A DNA stretch of 9,892 nucleotides from Bacteroidota bacterium. Its GTDB lineage: Bacteria; Bacteroidota; Bacteroidia; Bacteroidales; B18-G4. The DNA lies in contig QMPN01000099.1 of NCBI GenBank assembly GCA_003648575.1, positions 1 through 9,892 on the forward strand. The letters are read 5' to 3'. Below, one piece after another: positions 1 to 6,645 of this stretch (the first letter of the stretch is position 1; each line of letters opens with the position of its first letter). A program made the position numbers and the translations under genes. The notes under the pieces are model-generated. The model did no database searches and was not told the origin of the DNA. It worked only from the letters and a program-made list of their open reading frames with translations.

Positions 1-716
1 ATCTCATTGTTGAGGTCAAAAACCTCTGTGGGTTCGATAAAAACGGTTTGTCCGGTGGCAGATTCATCATGGATGAAGCCTTTAAGCTGTCGCTTGCCGG
101 ATGCTATCACAGGGATAACCATTCTTCCTGATCTGATGGTCACTTCTGCATCGTCCGGTACCAATCCGGCTTTACGTGCTTCCTGCATGCTCTTTCTGAT
201 CCGTCCGTCGATGGAAAGTTGCTTGCGGTGTAGCTTCTGCCTGATCTCCTTCAGGGCCGATGATGCCGAATCACGGATCTCACCCTTATCGTCCATGATG
301 CGTTCAATCTCTTTCAACAGGCCTTCCTGTGGCTCCATCCCTTCGGTAAGGGCCGTCAGCTGTGGATACAGGCCATCTTCTGCATCATCAAAGTATTTAA
401 GGCAGGCATTGATCGTTTGCAGTGATGTTTTCAGGTCGAACAGCCATTCAAGCTCAATATAAGTGCCCTTGATCTGAATGCGCTTAAGCTCATTGGTGAG
501 GTCGAAATACCCGGAGTTAGGAAAGGCCTTTCCCGACAGGAGAATTTGCCTGAACTCCTCTGCACGGTTCAGCATTTCCTGTACGGCGCCATGTCCGGCT
601 TCGAAACGTATCCGTTCAACGTGCTTCACACCCAGCGGGCTGATGCATTGTTGTTCCAGCAGTTCCCTGATCTTGTCGAAACCGATCTTTTGCTCGAAAT
701 TTTCGGGATAAACCAT
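1..716 (-). CDS. mutS2: Endonuclease MutS2, N-terminal part (runs off left edge)
   Basis: The ATG is at 716-714, and an open frame of 238 codons runs leftward past base 1, so only about the first third of a protein that is usually near 800 residues is present. It begins MVYPENFEQKIGFDKIRELL, typical of MutS2. Residues 202-238 carry the conserved block IPVIASGKRQLKGFIHDES followed by ATGQTVFIEP and a terminal DLNNE, which marks MutS2 rather than MutS. The Walker ATPase and C-terminal Smr nuclease domains would lie outside the window. Known roles of the family are binding of branched DNA with suppression of homologous recombination, and in Bacillus rescue of collided ribosomes; which applies here cannot be told. 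The gene is divergent from cutC across a 145-bp spacer. The start is supported by the family-typical N-terminus, and a promoter-like box lies only 4 bases upstream. Confidence 0.93.
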   Translation of the reverse strand, partial: MVYPENFEQKIGFDKIRELLEQQCISPLGVKHVERIRFEAGHGAVQEMLNRAEEFRQILLSGKAFPNSGYFDLTNELKRIQIKGTYIELEWLFDLKTSLQTINACLKYFDDAEDGLYPQLTALTEGMEPQEGLLKEIERIMDDKGEIRDSASSALKEIRQKLHRKQLSIDGRIRKSMQEARKAGLVPDDAEVTIRSGRMVIPVIASGKRQLKGFIHDESATGQTVFIEPTEVFDLNNE

Positions 717-720
717 GTTG

Positions 721-728
721 CGAAGATA
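721..728 (-). promoter_or_regulatory. Putative -7 promoter box of mutS2
   Basis: Read on the minus strand the bases are TATCTTCG, followed by CAAC and the mutS2 ATG. This differs at one position from the Bacteroidota -7 consensus TAnnTTTG. If it is the real box, transcription would start at or next to the start codon and the mRNA would be leaderless or nearly so. I see no TTTG-type -33 element at the usual spacing, which lowers confidence. Confidence 0.3.
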
Positions 729-786
729 TGAATTTTGAATCGAGCGACCCCGGATAGGACGTGTATCTATAGCCTGGGTGGAACCC

Positions 787-819
787 GGGGGGGAAAAGGG
801 GGTTGGGAGGTTAAAGGGG
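787..819 (+). other. G-rich tract with G-quadruplex-forming pattern
   Basis: On the plus strand the runs are G7, AAAA, G5, TT, G3, then AGG, TTAAA and G4. This satisfies the simple rule of four runs of three or more G with short loops. It lies in the spacer between divergent mutS2 and cutC, upstream of the promoter-like boxes of cutC. It is on the non-template strand for cutC and the template strand for mutS2. A role in regulation is inference only; the G7 run could also vary in length by slippage. Confidence 0.45.
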
Positions 820-832
820 TGAGGTGAATTTA

Positions 833-849
833 GTATATTCGTATATTCA
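833..849 (+). promoter_or_regulatory. Putative promoter region of cutC and the glycosidase run
   Basis: Two tandem 8-bp copies of GTATATTC occupy 833-840 and 841-848. They create TATATTCG (834-841) and TATATTCA (842-849), near matches to the Bacteroidota -7 element TAnnTTTG. The cutC ATG follows at 862, leaving a leader of only about 5-20 nt. No clear TTTG at the -33 position is visible, so the assignment rests on the -7-like boxes and on being the only spacer upstream of the gene run. Confidence 0.3.
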
Positions 850-861
850 AAAAATCCACTT

Positions 862-1608
862 ATGCCCAACATCCTTATCGAAGCCTGTGTCACCTCAGTT
901 CTTTCTGCCATAAATGCTGAAAAGGGAGGTGCACGGCGGGTTGAACTCTGCGATAACCTTATTGAAGGCGGGACTACGCCAAGCAGGGGTACGATCGCCC
1001 TGGCGCGCAAAAACCTTTCAATTGGTCTGTTTGTGATGATCCGCCCGCGCGGTGGTGATTTCTGTTACTCCGACCTGGAATTCGAGATCATGAAAGAGGA
1101 TGTGAAGGCAGCCCGTGAATTGGGTGCTGATGGCGTCGTAGCAGGTATTCTCCTGCCGGATGGCAAGATCGATGCAGAGCGTATGGCAATACTCATAGAT
1201 CTGGCCGGGGAAATGGGATTCACCTGCCACCGTGCATTTGACATGAGCGTGGATATATATAATGCATTGGAAGATCTGATTGGGATCGGGGTGGATCGTA
1301 TCCTGAGCAGCGGCGGAAAGAATAAGGCTCCGGAAGGGAAAGAACTGATCCGGCAGCTTATCGAAAAGGCCAACGGACGTATCCTGATTATGCCGGGCAG
1401 TGGCGTGAATGAAGAAACCATTGTAAGCCTTCGTGATCATACAGGGGCAAAGGAATTTCATGTAACGGGACGTAGCCTGTATCCGGGGGAAATGATCTTC
1501 CGCAATCCGGACGTCTCAATGGGTGATAACATCACGGTACCGGAATATGATCAATGGATTACCGACCCGGAGAGAATTAATAAGATTGTTGAACTGGCCA
1601 ATAGCTAA
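862..1608 (+). CDS. cutC: CutC family protein (copper homeostasis family, TIM barrel)
   Basis: The 248-residue product matches the CutC family in length and motifs: ARRVELCDNL at 24-33, IRPRGGDFCYS at 60-70, GADGVVAGIL at 88-97, CHRAFD at 122-127, RILSSGG at 146-152, MPGSGVN at 177-183 and EFHVTGR at 198-204. It has no signal peptide and should be a cytosolic TIM barrel. The name comes from an E. coli copper-sensitivity phenotype later attributed to the sRNA MicL made from within cutC, so the protein's real activity is unsettled. Cysteines are at residues 9, 30, 68 and 122, but no CxxC or other metal-binding cluster is visible. Only 3 bases separate its stop from the beta-mannosidase ATG, so co-expression with sugar catabolism is likely. 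That context favours a carbohydrate-related job as much as a copper one. Confidence 0.93.
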   Translation: MPNILIEACVTSVLSAINAEKGGARRVELCDNLIEGGTTPSRGTIALARKNLSIGLFVMIRPRGGDFCYSDLEFEIMKEDVKAARELGADGVVAGILLPDGKIDAERMAILIDLAGEMGFTCHRAFDMSVDIYNALEDLIGIGVDRILSSGGKNKAPEGKELIRQLIEKANGRILIMPGSGVNEETIVSLRDHTGAKEFHVTGRSLYPGEMIFRNPDVSMGDNITVPEYDQWITDPERINKIVELANS

Positions 1609-1611
1609 AGA

Positions 1612-4134
1612 ATGAAAAACGTATCACTGCTATTCTTGATTTTGTTGATCCTGGCTTCCTGTGCCCCGGAACATCCGATGGAGCAAAAGGAATTGGGAGA
1701 GTGGGAAATGGCGAGAGTGGGAGAAGGGGGAAATTATCCGGCTACGGTGCCTGGCTGTGTTCACCTTGATCTTCTTGCAAATGATTTGATCGCTGATCCT
1801 TTCTATGGAGAAAATGAGAAAGAACTTCAGTGGATAGGGGAGTCTGAATGGCAGTATTCCTGCACCTTCTTTTCTGACTCATTGATCCTTGAAAAAGAGA
1901 ATCTTGATCTTGTTTTTGAAGGCCTCGATACCTACGCACAGGTCTTTCTTAATGATTCTCTTATTCTTACTTCCAACAATATGTTCAGAACCTGGCGGGT
2001 GGATGTGAAAGCTGTGGTTCATGAAGGAAAAAATCAACTGACTGTCGTTTTTTTCCCGCCGGGGGAAATCAATGAATCCAAAGCGAATGAGCTTTCTTAT
2101 AAACTTCCCGACAAGAGGGCATTTACACGCAAGTCGCCCTATCATTTCGGGTGGGACTGGGGTCCTGAATTTGTGACCTGTGGCATCTGGAAGCCTGTGC
2201 ATCTTGATGCCTGGGATGCTTTTCGGATTGAAAAGGTCCATATTCAGCATGGCTCAATCGATGAAGTGCCGCTCAAGGTGATCCATCACATGACTGTCGT
2301 GTCTGACAGGGAGCAATCTGCCAGGGTACAGGTGTTTGATGAGGATAGTGGTGAAAGAGTTGCATTTAAAAACGTAGATCTGATACCCGGCAAGAATGAG
2401 ATATTTCTGGAGGCAGTAATTGAAGACAGAAAATTGTGGTGGCCTGTTTCTTTAGGTGACCAAAATATGTATACCTGGAGAACGAAGCTTGTTGGTGGGG
2501 GCATCCTCGATGAATATCTTAGCAGCTTTGGTGTCAGGGAGATAAAGTTGATCCATGAACCCGATGAATACGGAGAATCCTTTTATTTTTCCGTCAACGG
2601 ACTACCTGTTTTCATGAAGGGCGCCAATTATGTCCCTCAGGATAACTTCCTTACTCGTGTTGATACGGCCAGGTACAAACAGCTGATCGAGTCTGTTGTG
2701 GATGCCAACATGAATATGCTCCGCGTCTGGGGTGGTGGCTTTTACGAGAACGATATTTTTTACGAACTATGTGATAAGAATGGCATCCTGGTATGGCAGG
2801 ATTTTATGTTTGCCTGCAATATGTACCCCGGCGGTGATGCTTTCCTGGAAAATGTGAGGCAGGAAGCTATCGACAATGTCTCAAGGCTGTCGAACCATCC
2901 ATGCATCGCCCTGTGGTGTGGCAACAATGAAATTGATGAGGGCTGGCACAACTGGGGCTGGCAGAAGTCCCTGGCTTATTCGTTTGAAGACTCTGCCAAA
3001 GTATGGAATGATTATCTGAATGTATTTCATGATATCCTGCCGAATGTCGTGGAAGCCATCGATCCGGGAACCGCTTACTGGCCATCCTCACCCATGACAG
3101 GCTGGGGGCGTGATGAGGCATACACCCGGGGTGATGTTCACTACTGGGGCGTCTGGTGGGGTGAAGAACCGTTCAGCATGTACAGGGAAAAAGTAGGCCG
3201 GTTTGCAAGTGAATATGGCTTCCAGGGCATACCACCCATGGAAACCATCGAGGCTTTTGGTGGAGCAACTCATCCAACATCCAACATCCAACATCCAAAA
3301 CCTGATGTGCTGGAGGCACATCAGAAGCATCCCCGTGGCACTGAACTCATCCAAAAATACATGGAACGGGAGTATATCGTTCCGGAAAATTTCGAAGATT
3401 ATGTTTACATAAGCCAGGTATTGCAGGCCGAAGGTATGGGCGAAGCTTTTTATACACATCGCATTGCCCAGCCTTATTGTATGGGTACCTTATACTGGCA
3501 ACTCAACGATTGCTGGCCGGTGACGTCCTGGGCGGGATTGGATTATTATGGTCGCTGGAAGGCATTGCATTATCATGTAAAACGGGCTTATTCACCTATA
3601 ATGGTCAGGGCCATTGAAAAGGATGGAGATATATTTGTGTTTGCTTTGAATGACCATCCCTCCGGACAGGAAGTTGAAATGAAGATAGAGGTGATGGACT
3701 TTGACGGAAAGCCGGTTGTTCAAAAGGAAGAGAGCCTTGAATTTCCACCCCAGAGCAATCAAATGATATTCAGTATTCCATCACACGGAAAGGATTCGAA
3801 AAATGTCGTGTTCATTGCCAGGCTATTTCGGAATGGGGAAGAGCTTTCCAACTCATTTTTGTATTTTGTCCCGGACAAAGAAATGCAGCTGAAAGATCCG
3901 GGGGTTACCTTTGAAATAAGTGAAGATACCTCCGGCATTATGATCAGTGTTCATGCCGGGAAACTGGCCAGACAGGTATTCCTCGAAGCCAGGGGGCTGG
4001 AAGGACGCTTTTCAGATAACTTTTTCGATATGGCCGCTGGCGAAACCAGGGAAATCCTGTTTCTCGGCGATGCCGGAATGAAAGAACTAAAAAACCGCTT
4101 GAAAATCAAAAGCATCTACGACACATATAATTAA
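1612..4134 (+). CDS. GH2 beta-mannosidase, lipoprotein
   Basis: This 840-residue exo-enzyme should remove terminal beta-linked mannose, such as the core mannose of N-glycans. The N-terminus is a lipoprotein signal ending LILAS-C17. The early text ATVPGCVHLDLL (44-55) and the block KSPYHFGWDWGPEF (174-187) are typical of GH2 beta-mannosidases. An Ig-like domain follows (about 205-310), then the barrel (from about 320). The acid/base is E440 in WCGNNE and the nucleophile is E534 in ASEYGFQG. A beta-sandwich C-terminus follows. No clear acidic surface-export signal follows Cys17, so a periplasmic-facing lipoprotein is likely. An oddity is residues 554-562 (HPTSNIQHP), encoded by a 7-bp tandem repeat, apparently a small insertion between the nucleophile and the conserved AHQKHPRG block. 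The start lies directly after cutC and gives a proper lipoprotein signal. Mannan-derived oligosaccharides are the main alternative substrate. Confidence 0.94.
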   Translation: MKNVSLLFLILLILASCAPEHPMEQKELGEWEMARVGEGGNYPATVPGCVHLDLLANDLIADPFYGENEKELQWIGESEWQYSCTFFSDSLILEKENLDLVFEGLDTYAQVFLNDSLILTSNNMFRTWRVDVKAVVHEGKNQLTVVFFPPGEINESKANELSYKLPDKRAFTRKSPYHFGWDWGPEFVTCGIWKPVHLDAWDAFRIEKVHIQHGSIDEVPLKVIHHMTVVSDREQSARVQVFDEDSGERVAFKNVDLIPGKNEIFLEAVIEDRKLWWPVSLGDQNMYTWRTKLVGGGILDEYLSSFGVREIKLIHEPDEYGESFYFSVNGLPVFMKGANYVPQDNFLTRVDTARYKQLIESVVDANMNMLRVWGGGFYENDIFYELCDKNGILVWQDFMFACNMYPGGDAFLENVRQEAIDNVSRLSNHPCIALWCGNNEIDEGWHNWGWQKSLAYSFEDSAKVWNDYLNVFHDILPNVVEAIDPGTAYWPSSPMTGWGRDEAYTRGDVHYWGVWWGEEPFSMYREKVGRFASEYGFQGIPPMETIEAFGGATHPTSNIQHPKPDVLEAHQKHPRGTELIQKYMEREYIVPENFEDYVYISQVLQAEGMGEAFYTHRIAQPYCMGTLYWQLNDCWPVTSWAGLDYYGRWKALHYHVKRAYSPIMVRAIEKDGDIFVFALNDHPSGQEVEMKIEVMDFDGKPVVQKEESLEFPPQSNQMIFSIPSHGKDSKNVVFIARLFRNGEELSNSFLYFVPDKEMQLKDPGVTFEISEDTSGIMISVHAGKLARQVFLEARGLEGRFSDNFFDMAAGETREILFLGDAGMKELKNRLKIKSIYDTYN
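3271..3298 (+). repeat. Four perfect 7-bp tandem repeats inside the beta-mannosidase gene
   Basis: CATCCAA is repeated four times without error at 3271-3277, 3278-3284, 3285-3291 and 3292-3298. The unit is not a multiple of three. Loss of one unit would move the frame to a TAA at 3410-3412; gain of one would reach a TGA at 3303-3305. Either change removes the last third of the protein, while a change of three units would keep frame. The encoded residues HPTSNIQHP lie 20-28 residues after nucleophile E534. Confidence 0.95.
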
Positions 4135-4170
4135 TACACTCAAAAATCTTACTTTAGCTAATTACCCAAT

Positions 4171-4219
4171 AACCGATTTAACTGATTCAACCGATTTAAC
4201 TAATTACCGATTCAACTAA
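4171..4219 (+). repeat. 9-bp-period imperfect tandem repeat upstream of the permease gene
   Basis: In-phase units are AACCGATTT (4171), AACTGATTC (4180), AACCGATTT (4189) and AACTAATTA (4198), followed by CCGATTC (4207) and AACTAA (4214). The array ends two bases before the permease ATG at 4222 and fills the position of a ribosome binding site. It is G-poor and has no evident hairpin, so the leader would be unstructured. The rest of the 87-bp spacer (4135-4170) is AT-rich with no clear terminator; TACTTTAG at about 4150-4157 is a weak -7-like match. Confidence 0.85.
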
Positions 4220-4221
4220 GC

Positions 4222-5616
4222 ATGCCTACCGCATTAAACAAACAAGGATCAAAAAGCTACACAGTCGCTTTTGTGGTCGTAACCGGCCTCTTCTTTATGT
4301 GGGGCTTCATGACCGTCCTGAACGATATTCTCATTCCTTATCTGAAGGGTGTATTCGATTTAAACCATACTCAGGCAATGTTTGTGCAGTTTGCATTTTT
4401 TATGGCATATTTCGTGGGATCCGCGATCTACTTTTTTATCTCCATCACCGGGGGAGACCCGATCAGCCGCATCGGCTATAAGAATGGTATCCTGGCAGGA
4501 TTGCTGATCTCTGCAACAGGGAGTGCACTTTTCTATCCGGCAGCGGAATTCCAGATGTATGGCTTTTTCCTTGCAGCCCTGTTTGTGATGGGACTGGGTT
4601 TTACGCTTTTGCAGATAGCTGCTAACCCTTATGTTGCCATTCTGGGTCCTGAAAAGTCTGCATCAAGCAGGTTGAACCTGTCACAGGGATTTAATTCCCT
4701 GGGAACAACCATTGGCCCACTGATCGGTGGATTCCTGATCTTTAAATATTTTGCCGGTGCCAATATTACCGGTGCTGATGCCGTAAAGATCCCGTATATC
4801 GTCTTTACAGGGATGTTTTTACTCCTGGCAGTATTGATCAAAGTTTCTCATCTTCCAAGGGTCACGACAGGTGGTGATGCCATCGAAAGGACTGCAGGAG
4901 CGCTGAAGCATCCCAACCTGGTATTCGGGGCACTGGCCATCTTTTTCTATGTTGGTGGTGAAGTGAGTATCGGCAGCATTATGATAAGCTACCTCGGCCT
5001 TGAAAATATTGCCGGACTGGGTGAGGCAGATGCCAGCACCTATGTGGCATTTTACTGGGGCGGGTTGATGATAGGCCGCTTCCTGGGAGCCATTTCTCTC
5101 AGCCAGATGAAAGATATGACCCTCAAATACCTGCTGATGCTGGCTGTTCCCCTGGCTGCATTCCTGGTGATATGGTACTTCAGCGGAATCGATCATGCTC
5201 TGATCTATGGTATCTTCCTGATAGCCAACCTTATTGCTTTTATGGTAGGACGCTCGCTCGCGCACAGGACTTTACTCATCTTTGCCCTGATTGCCATTGT
5301 ATTATTAATAATTGCACTGACCAACCAGGGACAGGTAGCCATGTGGTCAGTCATCGGTATCGGGCTGTTCAACTCTATCATGTGGTCAAATATTTTTACC
5401 CTTTCAATAGAAGGATTGGGTAGGTTTAAAAGCCAGGGCTCATCACTGCTGGTAATGATGATCCTCGGTGGTGCTGTCGTTCCGGTATTTCAGGGAATGG
5501 CCGCTGATACATATGGTGTGCATGCATCATTCTTTATCCCCGTAATCTGTTACGCGTACATTGCCTTTTACGGATGGCGTGGTTATAGAAGGAAGATTGT
5601 TGAAATAAATCGTTAA
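4222..5616 (+). CDS. FucP/GluP-family MFS sugar:proton symporter
   Basis: The 464-residue, strongly hydrophobic protein has about 12 predicted membrane segments and belongs to the fucose permease branch of the major facilitator superfamily in the inner membrane. Diagnostic text includes FMWGFMTVLNDILIPYLK near residues 25-42, QIAANPYVAILGPE (131-144) and RLNLSQGFNSLGTTIGP (150-166). N34-D35 matches the proton-coupling Asp46 region of E. coli FucP. The residue before IAANPY is Q131, where E. coli FucP has the essential Glu135, so the substrate is probably not L-fucose; GluP-type (glucose/galactose) and NagP-type (GlcNAc) transporters are better models. Placed between beta-mannosidase and GlcNAc-releasing enzymes, it likely imports mannose or GlcNAc. 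The start follows a 9-bp repeat array directly, and no better upstream start is seen. Confidence 0.92.
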   Translation: MPTALNKQGSKSYTVAFVVVTGLFFMWGFMTVLNDILIPYLKGVFDLNHTQAMFVQFAFFMAYFVGSAIYFFISITGGDPISRIGYKNGILAGLLISATGSALFYPAAEFQMYGFFLAALFVMGLGFTLLQIAANPYVAILGPEKSASSRLNLSQGFNSLGTTIGPLIGGFLIFKYFAGANITGADAVKIPYIVFTGMFLLLAVLIKVSHLPRVTTGGDAIERTAGALKHPNLVFGALAIFFYVGGEVSIGSIMISYLGLENIAGLGEADASTYVAFYWGGLMIGRFLGAISLSQMKDMTLKYLLMLAVPLAAFLVIWYFSGIDHALIYGIFLIANLIAFMVGRSLAHRTLLIFALIAIVLLIIALTNQGQVAMWSVIGIGLFNSIMWSNIFTLSIEGLGRFKSQGSSLLVMMILGGAVVPVFQGMAADTYGVHASFFIPVICYAYIAFYGWRGYRRKIVEINR

Positions 5617-5621
5617 GCATT

Positions 5622-5647
5622 AACCAGTAACAACCAACCAGTAACAA
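5622..5647 (+). repeat. Direct repeat of 12 bp (14-bp period) upstream of glycosylasparaginase
   Basis: AACCAGTAACAA occurs at 5622-5633 and again at 5636-5647, separated by CC. The second copy ends one base before the ATG at 5649. It makes up nearly all of the 32-bp spacer and is G-poor, like the array before the permease gene. No Shine-Dalgarno sequence is present. Confidence 0.9.
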
Positions 5648-5648
5648 A

Positions 5649-6638
5649 ATGAGATCTAACAGAAGACAATTTCTTACTCGCTCTACGCTGGCAGCGGCAG
5701 GAGTACTGTCTATTCCTTCATGGGTTAGCAAAGTCAGGGCAGGCAGCATACTGATGCCTGTTCCCGGGAATATCCCTATGGTGATCTCTACCTGGAATCA
5801 TGGCTATGAGGCCAATGAAGCAGCCTGGAAGGTGCTTGAAAATGGAGGATCGGCAGTGGATGCCGTTGAAGCAGGCGTGCGCATTCCTGAAGCCGACCCT
5901 GATAACCTCAGTGTTGGATACGGGGGCCTGCCTGATCGCGATGGCCATGTGACCCTGGATGCATCTATCATGAAAGGGAATGGTGAGTGTGGTTCTGTTA
6001 CTTTCCTGGAGCATATCAAACATCCCATCTCTGTGGCCAGGCTGGTCATGGATAAGACTCCGCATGTGATACTTTCGGGAGAAGGTGCGCTTCAATTTGC
6101 CCTCGATAGTGGTTTTATGAAAGAAAACCTGCTTACCGAAAAGGCGAAGAAGGCCTGGGAAGAGTGGCTGAAAAAATCGGAGTATGATCCCGTGATAAAT
6201 ATTGAAAACCACGACACCATTGGTATGCTGGCTATCGATAGCTCAAAGCATATTGCCGGTGCATGCACTACTTCCGGCCTTGCTTATAAAATGCATGGCA
6301 GGGTAGGGGATTCTCCGGTGATAGGTGCCGGCCTTTATGCTGATGATGAAGTAGGTGCCGCCACAGCCACAGGCATGGGCGAACTGGTACTGAAAACCCT
6401 TGGCTCATTCCTCATGGTTGAGCTGATGCGAAGTGGATACTCACCGCAGGAAGCCTGCGAAGAAGGTATCAGGCGCATTGTAGAAAAGATTCCCGACTAT
6501 AAGAATTTCCAGATTGGCTACCTGACGGTGAATAAGGCCGGAGAGACAGGTGCCTATGCCATCCATAAGGGATTTAACTACGCCCTGTTCAGGGATGGGA
6601 AATTTGAACTGATCGACAGCGACTATTACATTAAATAA
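5649..6638 (+). CDS. Glycosylasparaginase (N4-(beta-N-acetylglucosaminyl)-L-asparaginase), Tat-exported
   Basis: This 329-residue Ntn-hydrolase should cut the GlcNAc-Asn bond, the last step in breaking down N-glycopeptides. The N-terminus has a twin-arginine signal (NRRQFL at 4-9, then a mild hydrophobic stretch to about 22). The mature part starts with the substrate-binding STWNHG (47-52). The self-cleavage site is H188-D189-T190 (HDTIGM), where T190 becomes the N-terminal nucleophile of the beta chain. GRVGDSP (217-223) supplies the Arg and Asp that hold the Asn moiety, and ATGMGE (240-245) is the usual TGxG block. All key residues of the characterised human and Flavobacterium-type enzymes appear present. 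Isoaspartyl peptidases of the same superfamily are the alternative, but HDTIGM with GRVGDSP and the glycosidase neighbours favour glycosylasparaginase. It is followed after 7 bp by the GH20 gene. Confidence 0.92.
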   Translation: MRSNRRQFLTRSTLAAAGVLSIPSWVSKVRAGSILMPVPGNIPMVISTWNHGYEANEAAWKVLENGGSAVDAVEAGVRIPEADPDNLSVGYGGLPDRDGHVTLDASIMKGNGECGSVTFLEHIKHPISVARLVMDKTPHVILSGEGALQFALDSGFMKENLLTEKAKKAWEEWLKKSEYDPVINIENHDTIGMLAIDSSKHIAGACTTSGLAYKMHGRVGDSPVIGAGLYADDEVGAATATGMGELVLKTLGSFLMVELMRSGYSPQEACEEGIRRIVEKIPDYKNFQIGYLTVNKAGETGAYAIHKGFNYALFRDGKFELIDSDYYIK

Positions 6639-6645
6639 TAAAGAT

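Noticed and set aside
7..711. Plus-strand frames over 7-462 and 478-711
   Set aside because: The minus strand encodes an unmistakable MutS2 N-terminus across the whole interval; the plus frames are its Ser/Cys-rich shadows.
3271..3298. Tandem repeats considered as a CRISPR fragment
   Set aside because: Units are 7 bp with no spacers, and no cas genes are present.
3088..3459. Antisense frame with an MLDVGCWM-like repeat peptide over the heptamer array
   Set aside because: This is simply the other strand of the CATCCAA repeat; the same kind of peptide appears wherever such arrays are translated.
4819..6212. Several antisense frames over the permease and glycosylasparaginase genes
   Set aside because: All lie opposite well-supported genes, are rich in Cys/His/Gln as shadow frames are, and resemble no family I know.
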